Assembly (NCBI GenBank): GCA_038373885.1
Contig: JAWZYV010013152.1
Span: forward strand, 62,001-126,000
Reading direction: 5' to 3'
From: Cheiracanthium punctorium
Taxonomy: Eukaryota; Arthropoda; Arachnida; Araneae; Cheiracanthiidae
Length of the DNA: 64,000 bases
Both the position numbers and the translations under genes were made by a program. Positions 21,361-33,599 of this stretch are shown one piece after another (the stretch's first letter is position 1; each line of letters opens with the position of its first letter). A model generated the notes under the pieces. That model ran no database searches and was not told the origin of the DNA. It worked only from the letters and a program-made list of their open reading frames with translations.

Positions 21361-22434
21361 TATGGATACATTGGCGTAACTGAGTAGGCTTTTTGGGTAT
21401 TTTTAAGGAGGACTTTAGCCCCACCTAGACGGCTCCATCTCGTATTCTTTTAATGGAAAATCTTTTCCTAAGGTGGGCTTAGCCATTCTGCCTCCCCCCC
21501 CCCATCCTCCCCAGTTACTCCAAAGGACTTAATAAAATTTTGCCAGTGTCGCCTGAATTCAGTTTGAGCAACTCAAAACAAAACGTGCAGTATTTGTGAT
21601 GATCGAACTGAATTCGGGCGGAGGAAAGTTAGTGTTTCCATTCTGTGAGGCCCGAATTGAGTTCGTTCTCATTTTCGGATAGGTTTTTAATACCTAGTTC
21701 ATTATTTCTAGCGCAGATGGTAATACTGGGGCGTCATTTTTATTATTATTACTATCAACGATTTCAGTAGATCGGAAGGGGAGTGTGGTCAGCAGTGTGA
21801 ATGAATTTCAGTTTCGTAGAGTTAGTCGAATTTTTTAATTTTTCGACCGAATTTCATTTTAAGTAATTCTACAAAATGACAATTTTCTAATTTTTGCTTT
21901 GAAATGAAGAACACAGTTAAAGAGAAAGAAATCATCAATTTTAATGCAGTTTTCTGAAATACATGGAATAGTCAAGGGGTTTAAATGAATTTTATTTTTG
22001 GCATAAGACAGAACATACCTTTACATATATTTGTATTTAATGAAGGGATTTATTTGTCAAGCTTATTTGCTGGGTTACAGTTATTCTTATCAACCCCTTA
22101 AAATTCTAGCATTTTAAGTACGTGCTCTTAATAGAATTTTCTATCTTTGTTTCACGAATAATACATTTAATTTTCACAATATGCTTAAGGGTTGAAAAAG
22201 TGACTTGAGACTTTTTTTTTCTGGAAAAAATATCTTTTAGGAAAGGTTATGAATTGTTTAGAAAATTCATTTCGAAAATACAGTTATCTGAGAGGTTCAA
22301 AAGGTCCATCCTTCTTCAGTTGCAACAAGTTTCACGATCCATACAAGCCAGAACGCTAGAAGAGTTGAATTTTGAGTTCTGACTTTCCGGCCTGCGTGAC
22401 GGTGGAACATTTTGCAAATGAGGAAGAGTGGACC

Positions 22435-23886
22435 CAGGGCCGGATTCACACATTTTTGCGCCAAAGGCCATAATTGCGCCCCCCTCGAAAAAATGATCAA
22501 TAATTCCAATTTAATATGCATAATAATTCATTTGTTCTCATCAGCACTACATGTCACCACGTAAAAAAGTGTTTTATAAAGTGCAGTTTTTTAAAATTTA
22601 TTTTAAGATTTCAGATAATTTACATAATCTATTATCATTTCGATACGAAGACATGAATTTTACCATTTAAAGCCACGAAACAGTTCAGTTTTGAGAAACT
22701 TATGAAAAGTCATCGCAAAACAGAGGATTGCATTGTAAACTTCGTGCGATTTTTGAACACGTCAGACGTCCGTCAGTATTCCTATACCACACAGGGGCGT
22801 AGCCAGACATTTTTCATGGGGGGGGGGTTACGACTACTGCAACTCACATATATGCATCATGTGTGCGATAAGGGAGTGAAGACTATACATTTTGTATGGC
22901 AAAAAATTCTTCATGAGGGAATCCTCATGGGGGCAAAAAATTCCTCAAGGGGGGTTATGACCCCTAAGCCCCCCCCCCTTGGCTACGGCCCTGCTACCAC
23001 AACATTCGAAGTTGGTACAGAAATTCGAAGACTGGATCAGATAAAACCATAAAATCGCTTCGTTTAAATCGCAAAGAGTTATCGTTAATGTCAGCGATCA
23101 GATGATTGTTTGCAGATAAAGTGAATACTGTAATAGCACTTACTTTCTTGGGTTTTCTTTTTTAAATATTGATCTTAGACATATATAATTAATTACAAAG
23201 TTACTTTATGGTGTCGAATAAAATTTTCAGGAAATTAAATGTAAATAAATACAAACTTCTAATTTTTATATAGCCCTCTTACAGAAATTCCCAATAAGTA
23301 AAATATACTCCCTTGCATTAATGAGGTGATGTAGAAAGTTTAAGCTTTCTCATAAGAAGGCTACAGATGTTTAATCAAAGTCTGTGAGGGGCAATAAGCT
23401 TTTCAATATCAAAAATAGTAAACATAATTATTAAAACTATTCTAACAAAACTAATTAACTATTCTAACAAAGCTAATTAACTGTTAATTTTAATCACAGT
23501 TATATATAGCCAATATTTTACATTTTAAGAAATGAGTTTTAAATCATTTTAAACTAGTTTCCTTTAAAAAGTGTTGTTGTTTTTCTTCAACATTTAAAAT
23601 AATTACAATTACACTAACATTTAATTTTAAGAAGATTTAAAAAAAAATTGTTTTTGACTTATTAATACCATAACTCCACACATGGGTTTTCTATAGATAT
23701 GAAATTGTACTAGGGAAAAAAGGAATTTTTCGGAAGCCATAAACGTGTTAAGTCGTTTTCGTTTCTCTTTTCCAGTCCTTTTCCTCATCCGTGATTGTTC
23801 TGCTGGGGAGTTCTTTGTTCTGCGCCCTTTAGGCCGCTGCGCCCTAGGCCATGGCCTAGGTTGGCCTTATGGGAAATCCGGCCCTG
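22435..23886. mobile_element. hAT-type non-autonomous element (CAGGGCCGGATT)
   Basis: CAGGGCCGGATT forms the terminal inverted repeat at both ends, and AGTGGACC is duplicated perfectly at 22427-22434 and 23887-23894. The 1452 bp carry no transposase. GCGCC- and GGCC-rich subterminal blocks mirror each other. A smaller hAT MITE is nested inside. Confidence 0.9.
22792..22993. mobile_element. hAT-type MITE (CAGKGGCGTAGCC), nested copy
   Basis: The ends CAGGGGCGTAGCC and (complement) CAGGGCCGTAGCC are flanked by ATACCACA/CTACCACA, 7 of 8 matching. It shares its interior (GGTTACGACTACTGCAACTC, GTGAAGACTATACATTTTGT) with 39513-39683. Confidence 0.85.
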
Positions 23887-24404
23887 AGTGGACCTTTTGT
23901 ATTACTCAAAACGATTATCCTGTAGTACTTTCATTTATTTATTTATGTGCGTTATTTTACATAACTATTAATTAGTTTAAACCTTTAAACAGCAATTTTT
24001 GAGTGTTCTTATTATTGTTATCACTATTGGCATTAGGCAAAACTGGAGAATTTGGTGGAAAACACGCACAACGAGACTGGCTGCTACACAGAGCTTTGAT
24101 TGGCTTTCATAGCCACGTGGTTTGTTTTAAAAAATTTGCTGCCAGTGGCAACCATTCCCCAGGCACCTGCCAAAATAATCCCCAGAATAATTATGCGCCA
24201 ACGGAAAACAATTTGAGTTGTTGGCGGCAACTAGCGCCTGTGGTGAAAATGGTTATTTTTTCACCACATTTCGAAAGGTTAAATATATGTCTTAGGACTA
24301 CGATTAGTGTGTTTGATCTCTAGAACTCATTTTAAAACCATCATGGATAAAGTAGTCAATGCATAGAAATTTTTCACTATCACGAACAAGATAAAATTTA
24401 CCCA

Positions 24405-24490
24405 TAGCCATAGGCGAGACTCGAATCCTTACCCTATACTCTTGCAGGCAAGCGATATAGCCACAGTGCGAGCAGCAGCGTACTGTACAA
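24405..24490 (-). mobile_element. tRNA-like SINE head
   Basis: The complement reads GCACTGTGGCTATATCGC (A-box-like), then GTAAGGATTCGAGTCTCGCC (B-box-like) at tRNA spacing. There is no cloverleaf good enough for a working tRNA. Confidence 0.5.
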
Positions 24491-25461
24491 ATAGCCCTCA
24501 TCCCAGGGCCCTTGCTAACAAAGACCTTAAAATATATTTGTAACTCTATGCTTGCTAAAGGGGGGGGGGTAGGGGAGTCTCCCCCCAAAACTCTCAAAAT
24601 TCTATTATACTTGGCAAAATTAGATACCTAGTTGACAAACTTGGTATAAAAATGTTTACGAAAACTATAATTTACTTTCTTTTCTAGTACACTTGGCAAA
24701 ATTATGCAAATCCAGTTGGCAAAAGTAAAAAGTTGGTAATATAGTTGATAAAAAATAAATAAGTTGATAAAAATCGATATTTGATTTGGTAGTTTATAAA
24801 CATCCCCACCCCCCAAAAAAAGAACTCTTAGCAATGGCTCTGCCTCCCCCCCCCCCTCCCCTCCGCGCAAGTATGTGTTGTTTTGGCCGGACTTCCCACT
24901 TCTAGATGTCACATAATACAGCATATTATAGTTTACATAAATAAACACAATTAACAAACAATAGTTAAAGATAATTTTTTTAGAAGATTGTTATAGTGAT
25001 GAGCTGTAAAATTGTTATAAGAAAAACAAATTTCACAAAATAAATTTAATGGCTACCCGTTAAGGCCCCTTATTCTTCGGGACACCACGGAGTCTGCAGG
25101 GCCTCCGATAAGTCATTATGTACCAGCCAGTATTATTTAATCTGTAATCAAGGCATTAAATGGTAAATGATTTTTAGAAGAGGTTAAAAAATAAGTAAGA
25201 TTTTAAGTGACAATCAATTTTTGAAAACGTCCTCAAACTTTCTATGTGTTTTTATCATTCACTTACAGCTAAGTCAGCTGAATTATTCAATATTTTTTGT
25301 ACTCCTTCACATTGACTTCGCATTCAGAATTTTTACAACTTACGAACTCATCAATCGAAAATACCATAATCCGTGAAATGCAGAAAATTCTCTCAGTTTC
25401 GAATCCGAAGAAAAAAAATCCACTAGAAAAAAGAAAGGAAGAAAGAAACAGCCTATCATAC

Positions 25462-25833
25462 CTGCTTCGAATCTTCCATTTTCAAACAGAGATCAAGCTC
25501 CTTCGACGGCTCTTTGAGGAGGAATGAATTGACATCTTTCAGATTGAAGTAGGCTTCTCCGAGCAATGTATCATTGGCCCATTTGTCTTGATCCCAGGCT
25601 TCAATTTTGAGGGTGGTTTTTTTCAATTGATTTGGCTCTAGCGGGAAGAAAAACGACTCGTTGTACACGGGCTGCTGGGTTTTATTAGCAATAGTCGAAT
25701 AGAATTGATATATCGGGGCAGGACCGGGCTTGTTCTTTTTCTTCTTCTTGAGCGCGTTCTTGTCATATAAGGCAATAACGAAGTAAGGATCACAACTGCC
25801 ACCATAAGGCCTGGGAGGGAGGTCAGATGCTTC
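25462..25833 (-). CDS. Synaptotagmin-family protein, C2A exon
   Basis: On the - strand GTCATTGCAG precedes GAAGCATCT, and the exon ends in CAG before GTATGATAG. Its 372 bp (124 codons, phase 0 at both ends) hold most of C2A: EASDLPPRPYGGSCDPYFVI, then a basic loop (ALKKKKKNKPGP), PVYNESFFFPL, LKIEAWDQDKWANDTLLGEA and the closing strand LDLCLKMEDSKQ. Of the five calcium-loop aspartates, the one in CDPY and the three in WDQDKWAND are present. The first is replaced by RP, so binding may be weakened rather than lost. The protein probably tethers vesicle and plasma membranes, with the basic loop binding acidic lipids (inference). Confidence 0.88.
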
Positions 25834-26877
25834 CTGCAATGACAGAAGATTATGAGGCTCAAGAAACTTTACTAAGTGTCTTTAGAAACTGTATTATGCA
25901 CACTTATAAGCGAAAAACCTATGAGACTTAGATACTTTAAAAAAAAAAAAAAAAAAGTTTTGCCGTTACAGAATGGCATGGCAAAATATTTTCAAGTACG
26001 AGCCTATTTAGAAAAATTGTATATATTTCTAAATTTTTTTAAAGGAACAATCTGAAGGTTTCTAGTCTGTGACGTATTTTGTTTCTTTTTATTTAAAAAG
26101 TTATAAGTTGCAAATAACACAGTCTAAGAACAAAACTGTTAATTAAAGTCTAAATATGCATAAATTAAGACACATGGAATTTTGATAGAATTTTCGATTT
26201 ATTATTATTTTTTCATTAATTTACAGCGAATCAATTTTCTTATTAGTTAACAGCAAATTCTCGGTGGTATTTTAGGCCTATTTCTGGATGATAATTCTCG
26301 ATGATACGTGACATTTTGATATAGTGTTCGGATTAAAAAAAAAGTCATTTACCGTAATTTTCGACTATTTACGGCTTAATTGACACATTCAATGTTATCC
26401 TTGCAAAGACTCAGCGGCACATGTAACCCTGGAGTATGCAATTAATTACCAAATGGGGAAGAAACGGTGCTTCTGAAGAGACATCTCTGGTTTGGCGGTT
26501 CTACAACGATGGAGGGAACATGATAGATGTATTGGGAATGACTTGCAGGAAAAAGAATACTTTCAGGAAAAATATACATGCAGTACAGGGTGGTTATAAT
26601 TAAATTTCCCCTATAAATAGAATTCTGCAGCTGAAATGGGTGAGCAGATTGCAGTGTTGTAGTCCTAAGAAAAAAAGTGGGGGGACGCTCATTTTTCACG
26701 AAATTTAACCTACACTTATCGGATTCATTAATTCTAATTATTCCTTAAACAACCCATAAAACTAATTTAACCATCATTTGTTTATTCATTAATTAAATTG
26801 AACTCATTGCTAAATTATTGATTACTTGTTAATAATCTAAAATAAGTCTTTTGGATCCACCGTGTAAGCTACTTAAT

Positions 26878-27067
26878 GTGTTGTTGCAAACATGTAATCG
26901 GATGTGTGTGCTTGGCTCGAAGTCCTCTTAAAATCCTCGTCTAAAGAACAGCACAAGGGGGAGTGGTGCCCTCCGTTGGGGTTTTTGTAAGGGGTCCTAA
27001 CCCGTATTCACGCTCAGTTTCGGAGAAAACCACGAAAAACTCCGAACTGTTACGGACGCGCCATCGG
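26878..27067 (-). mobile_element. tRNA-derived SINE, 5'-truncated (S2a)
   Basis: It is flanked by a perfect 11-bp duplication AGCTACTTAAT (26867-26877 and 27068-27078). The tRNA-like head is missing, but the body (TTAGGACCCCTTA, GAGGGCACC, GGCTTCGAGCCAAGC-like segment) matches S2b. Confidence 0.85.
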
Positions 27068-27111
27068 AGCTACTTAATTTTTTCCATTTACATTTGTCAA
27101 CAATCCAATGT

Positions 27112-27383
27112 TGTTGTTGTTATTGTAAACACGTATAGCGGATGTGTGTGCTTGGCTCGAAGCCCAGTTATAAATCCTCGTCAGAAAGACAACACAAGAG
27201 GGGGTGCCCTCCGTGGAGGTCTTTCTAAGGGGTCCTAACCTGTATCTAGGCAAAGTTTCGGAGAGAACCACGGAAAACTCCGAACGGTTAGATCGACAGA
27301 CGCGCCATGGGACCCGAACCCGGGACCTTCACACTTAGCCCGTCTACCATTTCTAGTTTTATAACCACCGTGCCATGGTGAGG
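27112..27383 (-). mobile_element. tRNA-derived SINE, full length (S2b)
   Basis: The complement starts at GCCTCACCATGGCACGGTGG, carries a B box GGTCCCGGGTTCGGGTCCC, then TTAGGACCCCTTAGAAAGAC, and ends in a (GTT)n-type tail. A 14-bp duplication CAAC(A/C)ATCCAATGT flanks it (27098-27111 and 27384-27397). It is a complete retroposed copy. Confidence 0.88.
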
Positions 27384-28505
27384 CAACCATCCAATGTCAA
27401 AGTGACAGATTTTCTTTTGGATGGGTACGTGACTATTCGCTACCCCGATTTTTGTCACTTTTTCGGAAAGACATTTTTTTTACCAAGAGTGCGTTCGGAA
27501 AGATTATAATCTGTTCTATTCTCATGGATATGTTTTCACTACTCAAGTGTTTAAGAAACCCTTTCAATCCCATTTGTAAAGTCGATTCAAACACTCAAAA
27601 GTTTCCTTTTGATTTTTATACCGATGTACTTGCTCTCGCGCGAACAAAAAAAAAAAAAAATTAATTTCTTCACAGAATAAAAAAAAAAAACCTTGTAAAT
27701 GAGCGTCCCCCCTGAGAATAAAAAGTGGGGGGACGTATGCGCTGAAGTGAAAGAGTATGGGGACGGCGTCCCCCCACGTCCCTCTTCGACTACACCACAG
27801 GCAGATTGGTCTATGGATTGTAAACGAGATGCGCTCACGGAAGTTTATTGAAAAGCTTAGTTAAAAAAATGTCTATTAGGTGGCGCTTCCATGGTGAAAT
27901 CAGCTAAAAAAAGGATCTATATTAGTTTATAAGTGCCAAAAGCTATTGAATAAAAGTCAAAACTGTTTGTATATTTTGGATTACCCATTTCCATTGTTAA
28001 ATTTACATTTATTCATGCAAAACGACACCTTAAGGACATTTTTTGAGCTAAAACTTTTAACGAAATTTATCAAATGCATATCATGATATAGTCTATATAC
28101 CAAATTTCGTTACGATCTGTTGACCCTGTTCAGCTGTAGAACTCAGTTTTTAGGGGAAGTTTAATTATAACCATCCCGTATATTTAAAAACCAAGTTCGA
28201 CAGTTGGTGAACGAAAACTTTGGCCCCAGTTTTCACAATTTTAGTTTTTAAATGAAAGATACACCTCAGAGGAAACAAATTTTGTTCTTGAAGCCGTAAT
28301 TATTGTCGAAAAGCAATATCGTGCGTCATTTTGTGTTCCTGAAGGTTTCATGAATTATTATGTTTTATCGTTTTTGATACAGTGTACAATTCAGTACAGT
28401 TTTAATAGCAGAATACATAGGCGTAAGAGGAGGCAATTTCTACCTCAATAAAATTCAAGATAATTCCGATTACCGCCTGTTTGAAAATATTTTCTACAAT
28501 AGGAA

Positions 28506-28524
28506 CCCCCCCCCCCCCCCCCCC
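28506..28524. repeat. C19 homopolymer
   Basis: This is a C run of about 19, followed shortly by a T14 run. Confidence 0.9.
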
Positions 28525-29084
28525 GTTATGGGTCATGCATTTTTTTTTTTTTTTACTTCTGTATTTATGTTTTACATTCTGTGTAAGGTGTATTAGTTCA
28601 CAAAATGTATATTATTTATAGTACAGTAAGTTTGATAAACGGCATGTTTTTAAGTGTCAATCTTGACACGCACCTCAAATACAGTTTGTGAGTCACAATT
28701 CTGTCGAAAGTCTCTGTTTACATTGAAACTGTATTCATAATTAAAATTTGATGAATAAAAATGATAAGATGGCTATCTTTTTAGGGTACAAATTTATAAC
28801 AAACGCAATTTATATATTTAAGAAATATTCTTTTAATGTTGTTAATTTTAATCCGCTAACAAAAAGTTATTTTACTCACTGAAAATATTGGTTAGCAGAC
28901 TTTATAACAAAGAAAAAAAAGGAAAAGTTTCCGTTAAATCTATTCTTCCCAGTGAAAAGACTCCTCAGTCTATTGATTAAAAGTGAAAACACCATTTCAT
29001 GTAAAGTGCGATGGAAAAAGGAAGATTACGCAGTGATCTTTTTTCTTTTTTGATTGAACTGAAGAAAAAAAAATAGCCACTGAA

Positions 29085-29340
29085 CACATATGCAAAAATA
29101 AAATCTGTATACAGAAAATGATACAGATTGAAGAAGTCAACATTGATTTTGATATTTTGAGTACTAGTAGCGATGTATTGATTATTGGTTTTGATATTAT
29201 TAAGAAAAGCTGAGTAAGGCGGATGAACTAATTCAGATATTAGGTCACTAGTAAAACAAAATAAGTATCGGAAAGATTAGATAGGCCACAGACAAAAAGT
29301 CATGGTATGAGATAAAATGAATCCATGTATGAATTCCAAT
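29085..29340 (+). repeat. diverged dispersed repeat, copy 1
   Basis: It aligns to 36240-36490 in the same orientation (ATTATTAAGAAAAGCTGAG, GTATCGGAAAGA, GTCAT.G.ATGA.A.AATGAATC). The type is unrecognised. Confidence 0.65.
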
Positions 29341-30057
29341 ATTTTGTGGTAAATGTATTGAGGGAATCTAATGAGTTGTTCAGCTTTTGTTAAAATTTAG
29401 AGACGAAATTTAAACAGCGTTTTTGAGATTAAAACTTTTTCAATGAAAATCTAGCAAAATTTTGAAATATTTCATAATGCTGAATCATTCCCTATAATGA
29501 GCCTTTATCAAGGCCTGTTTATTTAAGGACTGTTTTTTTTTTTATTCGTGAGCACACGGAAAATGAATAAATTACTCCGCAGACTCGGAAACAATTAAAT
29601 TGCTTTTATTTTTTATTTTTCTTTAAATTATTTTTGTTTTATGTCTGTCACAGCAGCATCTCTATTTTAGAATTTTTCTGAAAGTTTCACTAATAGAAGT
29701 TTATGCGTAGTTAAAAATGTATGTCCGAAATGAAGTTTGTATATTTTGACTAATTTCACAAATTTCATAAAACGTCGCGAATTTCGATGAATTTGTTTAA
29801 AATTCCATAATTTTAGGAAGATTCAAATATTCTAAAAAACGATTTTTTCTCTCTCGTAAATTGTTGTGTTCATAAGTTTAACTGGCTGTCAATTTTTAGC
29901 AACAAGAACGTAAATAGTAAACTGTTTAATTGCAGATTGCAGACCAAGAAATTTTTGTATGTTATCTGGCAAATCGGAATTTATTTTTTAGCATAACACC
30001 AATTTCTTAAAAAGTATTTATAATGCTTGATATAAACTCACTTCTATTAGTTTAGAC

Positions 30058-30885
30058 CAGTGGTTCCCAACCTTTTTACCCCTTAGACACCCTTGAAAGA
30101 TTTTTCTTTTTCCAACAGACCCCTAATTTTTTTAATACCTAAAAGAACCACCATGCATGAAGTTGAAAAATAGTTCAATAATAAAAAATGAAAAAGACTA
30201 AATTTTATTTCTTTTACAGAATTAAATGTAATTGTAGCACATACAGTGTTCGCGCTAAAGTACGTTGTCACCTCAATCATTTCAGAATGGTAAGAGCTAA
30301 AGTCATAAAGTGGGGTTAGTCCACCTTTATGACTATATATACTTATAGTCATCAAAATAGCACATGGCAACGTTACTAGGTATAGTAACGTTGATATGCG
30401 CTAAGGGAAAAAGAAAAAAAAAAACGTTTACAGTGACACCTGGTTGGCCAAATTTGGAGTTAGCGTTCTTATTTTAAAAACGGTTTGTAAAAGAAATGAA
30501 TTACAAAGTTGTTCAGCATCATCGATTTATTAATAAAAGATATCTTGATCACATTAACATTAAAAATTGAAGCCGTAAACTGCAAGGCATAAAAAGCATT
30601 ACTGATATTTTCCCAGGATGTCACTCGTCGTATTGTATAACTTCCTGCAAAAATGCAGACCAGCCTCTTTAGATACGTGAATTACGCCACAAATGCAAAT
30701 TTCTATTCTATTTATAAATAGTAAAACGGATATTATTATGTATCAATTTGTTAAAAATTAAATAAAAAATTATAAAACAGAAAAATTTATCATCGACCCT
30801 CAATAGACCCCTAGAACATTATAGACTCCTTTAAAAGCTTCATAGACCCCCAAGGGGTCCACCTGGACCACGTTGGGAATCACTG
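30058..30885. mobile_element. hAT-type element (CAGTGGTTCCCAACC)
   Basis: The ends CAGTGGTTCCCAACCTTTTT and (complement) CAGTGATTCCCAACGTGGTC have the widespread hAT terminal sequence. GTTTAGAC is duplicated perfectly at 30050-30057 and 30886-30893. The 828 bp encode no transposase. Subterminal AGACCCCT repeats occur at both ends. Confidence 0.92.
30713..30779 (+). repeat. 67-bp perfect repeat, copy inside hAT element
   Basis: This is identical to 31118-31184 (starting TATAAATAGTAAAACGGATA), which lies outside the element. Confidence 0.92.
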
Positions 30886-31117
30886 GTTTAGACTATCAGC
30901 TAGCTCTATTAGCTTACAGCTCTACAGCTCTATTAGCTATAGCTTGCTTGCTCTATTAGCTCTTTAAACGAGGACGCAACAATTCGACCTTTCAGTGAAG
31001 GGTTTTATATTAAAAGCGACATGAGAAAAAGACCATTTTCAAAGTAGGAAAATGCATTACATGATAAAATAAGAATAAATAACAATGATGTAACTATAAC
31101 AATAATGTAACTAGCAT

Positions 31118-31184
31118 TATAAATAGTAAAACGGATATTATTATGTATCAATTTGTTAAAAATTAAATAAAAAATTATAAAACA
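31118..31184 (+). repeat. 67-bp perfect repeat, copy outside hAT element
   Basis: This is an exact copy of 30713-30779. Just before it (30895-30965) are AGCTCTATT micro-repeats, and just after it ACTCTCTCAGCTT occurs twice (31200-31237). Confidence 0.92.
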
Positions 31185-31952
31185 TTATAAAAGGGCAATA
31201 AAACTCTCTCAGCTTATTAAAACTCTCTCAGCTTTATACAAAATATCAGTTTGTGTGAAAACTGGGCTATAAAAATTACACTCTGTTATTTATAAATTTC
31301 TTTTGTGTAAACTTGCAAGAACTTAGATATTATAAATATACTATCTTAAACCTTAAATTGAAGAGTTTTACGTGAGTTTCTGCGAATTTCGTCCTATATG
31401 TTCTACTATGTTTTTATTCAAGGCCATAATTACCCCGCTTTTTCAAACACAGGGGGAGGGGGGTAGTTATGATCACGATTTTAAAAATATTTTACTGTGC
31501 CAGAAAAAGTAAAACTACGGCGGAAGCTCTTAAATGCATTATCAACATACTTTTAAATATGAATTAGCTTGCCTGAAAAAATTTCCTTTCGGCGTCAGAT
31601 GACTTTGTACACCAAACCGTCAAATCTATTTATTAAAAACTTTGACAGTGTTTGTTTTTCAATCGTTATTACCTTAAAATACTTGAAATTAATAATGAAA
31701 GATACCTATCCTGAAATATGCATTATGAGATCTATGCCTAAATTTTTACAAAACTCCAGCCTTTATAGATTTAAAACAAATTCTGCTGGTTACAATTACC
31801 ATCCTGGTCATAATTACCCCCACCTGACCATATCTGTATGGTTCTTAGTCAATGACCGTAAACGTATTATTACCATTATGAAAATATTTCACATCCTGCT
31901 GCTTTATCTTTCTTTCAAGGCGGAAAACTTAATATCAGCGGAATATAATATA

Positions 31953-32676
31953 CAGGGTATCCCCAAAAAATGACAACTGGCTTTAATTCTTCATCTATTA
32001 TAGATAAGTGAGTAAGTAAATTGAAAAAAAATGTTCAAAATAAGGTCGGAAAAAGATTATACTACGAAAAAGCTCCTCTCATTAATTTTCAAAAAGTTAC
32101 ATTTTATAAATTTGCATACGAACCCCATACAAAGAAATTCTCAGTTAGTAAAATGTGCCCCCTACACTAATGAGGAGACATATAAAATTTAAAAATTATA
32201 TCCTTAAAAGTGTCAGAGATATGAAGATAAATATAACGCTGACTAAATCCACTTTTCAATGGCTCTCGAAGGGGAAAATTCACATCGAATGATCACATTT
32301 CAGGGGTCGTACAGAAATCACGAAAGAAAATCTTTTTTTTTTTCCATCTATAGCTATAAACGTTTACATTCAAAATCACGTATAGCCCCCGATCATTTTT
32401 CTTTAAAGATATCTCTGAGACGTTGTATGATGAAAGGCTGAAATTTGGTAAATCACCTCATTAGTGTATGGGGCACATTTTGATAACTGGGAATTTTTTT
32501 ATGGGGGTCGTATATAAATTTTAAAAGCGCAACCTTTTGTAAATGAACGAGAGGAATTTTTTCTTAACGGAGTCTTATTTCCGACCTCATTTTGAACATT
32601 TTTTCAATTCACACTGGCCACTTATCTCTAATAGATAAAGAATTAAAGCTCGTAACCACCTTTTTGGGACACCCTG
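31953..32676. mobile_element. TA-flanked palindromic MITE (CAGGGTGTCCCAAAAA), copy 1
   Basis: The ends CAGGGTATCCCCAAAAAATG and (complement) CAGGGTGTCCCAAAAAGGTG are flanked by TA. Inverted similarity runs deep: TCTATTATAGATAAGTGAG and TTAATTTTCAAAAAGTT blocks recur inverted on the right. A second copy lies at 54432-55413. It is non-coding and Tc1/mariner type. Confidence 0.85.
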
Positions 32677-33310
32677 TACAATAACTACAGGAAATATCTT
32701 TCATCATATTTAACAGTCAGGGCCGAATTTAATACAGCATAGTCAGCAGCAAACGTGTGCATTATCCATAGGAACAGCTAAGTAGAGAGATCTACGGGTG
32801 GTATAATCTTTTCGATAATGTTATTTTTATCAAAAAATGTCAAGCCTCATAGTAAAAATAGGCAATGTATGTTTTGGAAGGACTATTGTCCAATAATTTT
32901 GTCCTTTCTTGTAGTTACGCTAATGGACTTATTTGTCTGATAATAGCTTTTCCGCGTGGTGTATAGATCAATAGCTTGACTGGGAAACTACTTAGGATAC
33001 TTTTAGTGTAATTTTGTCACTTTGAATATGAGTTAATATCTTCACAAAATAATAAGCAAAATTTTATATGTATTACATAAACTAATACCTTCACATAAAA
33101 TATAGATATTACATAATATGTGTAGAAAACTCTTATTTCTATATATTTTAAACTGTTGCTTAAATTTCGCGTGATTTGCAAAAACAACGAGTAGTGATTT
33201 ACTATTATTTTTCTTTTAAATTTGCTAGGTCCTGTGTCATCTGGTAGAAAGTTTCGGTTCAAATTACGGCTTTTTAATCTAATGTAGTTTGGTAAAATGT
33301 GCAGTGCCGC

Positions 33311-33335
33311 GCACACACACACACACACACACACA
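33311..33335. repeat. (CA)n microsatellite
   Basis: About twelve CA units. Confidence 0.95.
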
Positions 33336-33599
33336 AGCCTGGCTGAGCAGTAATTTTAATCAGATAATCAAACTTATTATATTCCCAAAAATTAGATGAA
33401 ATATGGACTTGCCTCAGTAAAGGACTTTTAAATGGATCTCTCTTTTATTCCTAATATATTCTAGAAAATTGCATTCCCTTTTAGCCGAAAAACTTAGCAG
33501 GCCAGGCACAAGCAGCTGAATTGAGGTCTTACCACCTAAGTGCTTTTGCAACTAACGAAACCACCTGTTCCCTTAGCATCTATTAGTAGATGATGCGGG

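Larger units (their letters stand above)
15383..25461 (-). other. Synaptotagmin intron 2 in window
   Basis: This 10.1-kb intron lies between the C2A exon and the C2B-start exon. It holds the 16-kb repeat cluster, a SINE, a 540-bp dispersed repeat and several hAT elements, listed separately. From 19021 to 21203 and from 24491 to 25461 I find no gene, only AT-rich DNA and short C or G runs near 21487, 24560 and 24848. Confidence 0.8.
26652..27800. mobile_element. hAT-type element inside the MITE
   Basis: The ends CAGTGTTGTAGTC and (complement) CTGTGGTGTAGTC are flanked by a perfect 8-bp duplication GCAGATTG (26644-26651 and 27801-27808). Subterminal GTGGGGGGACG blocks face each other. Two SINEs have inserted within it. 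Confidence 0.9.
26586..28178. mobile_element. TA-flanked MITE (CAGGGTGGTTATAATTAA), copy 2, interrupted
   Basis: The ends CAGGGTGGTTATAATTAAAT and (complement) CGGGATGGTTATAATTAAAC are flanked by TA. The outer parts (26586-26651 and 27801-28178) align to the MITE at 2439-2872. A 1149-bp hAT element splits it. Confidence 0.85.

Noticed and set aside
33017..33334. 105-codon - strand frame starting MCVCVCVCA
   Set aside because: Its start is the CA microsatellite, and the rest has no recognisable protein features.
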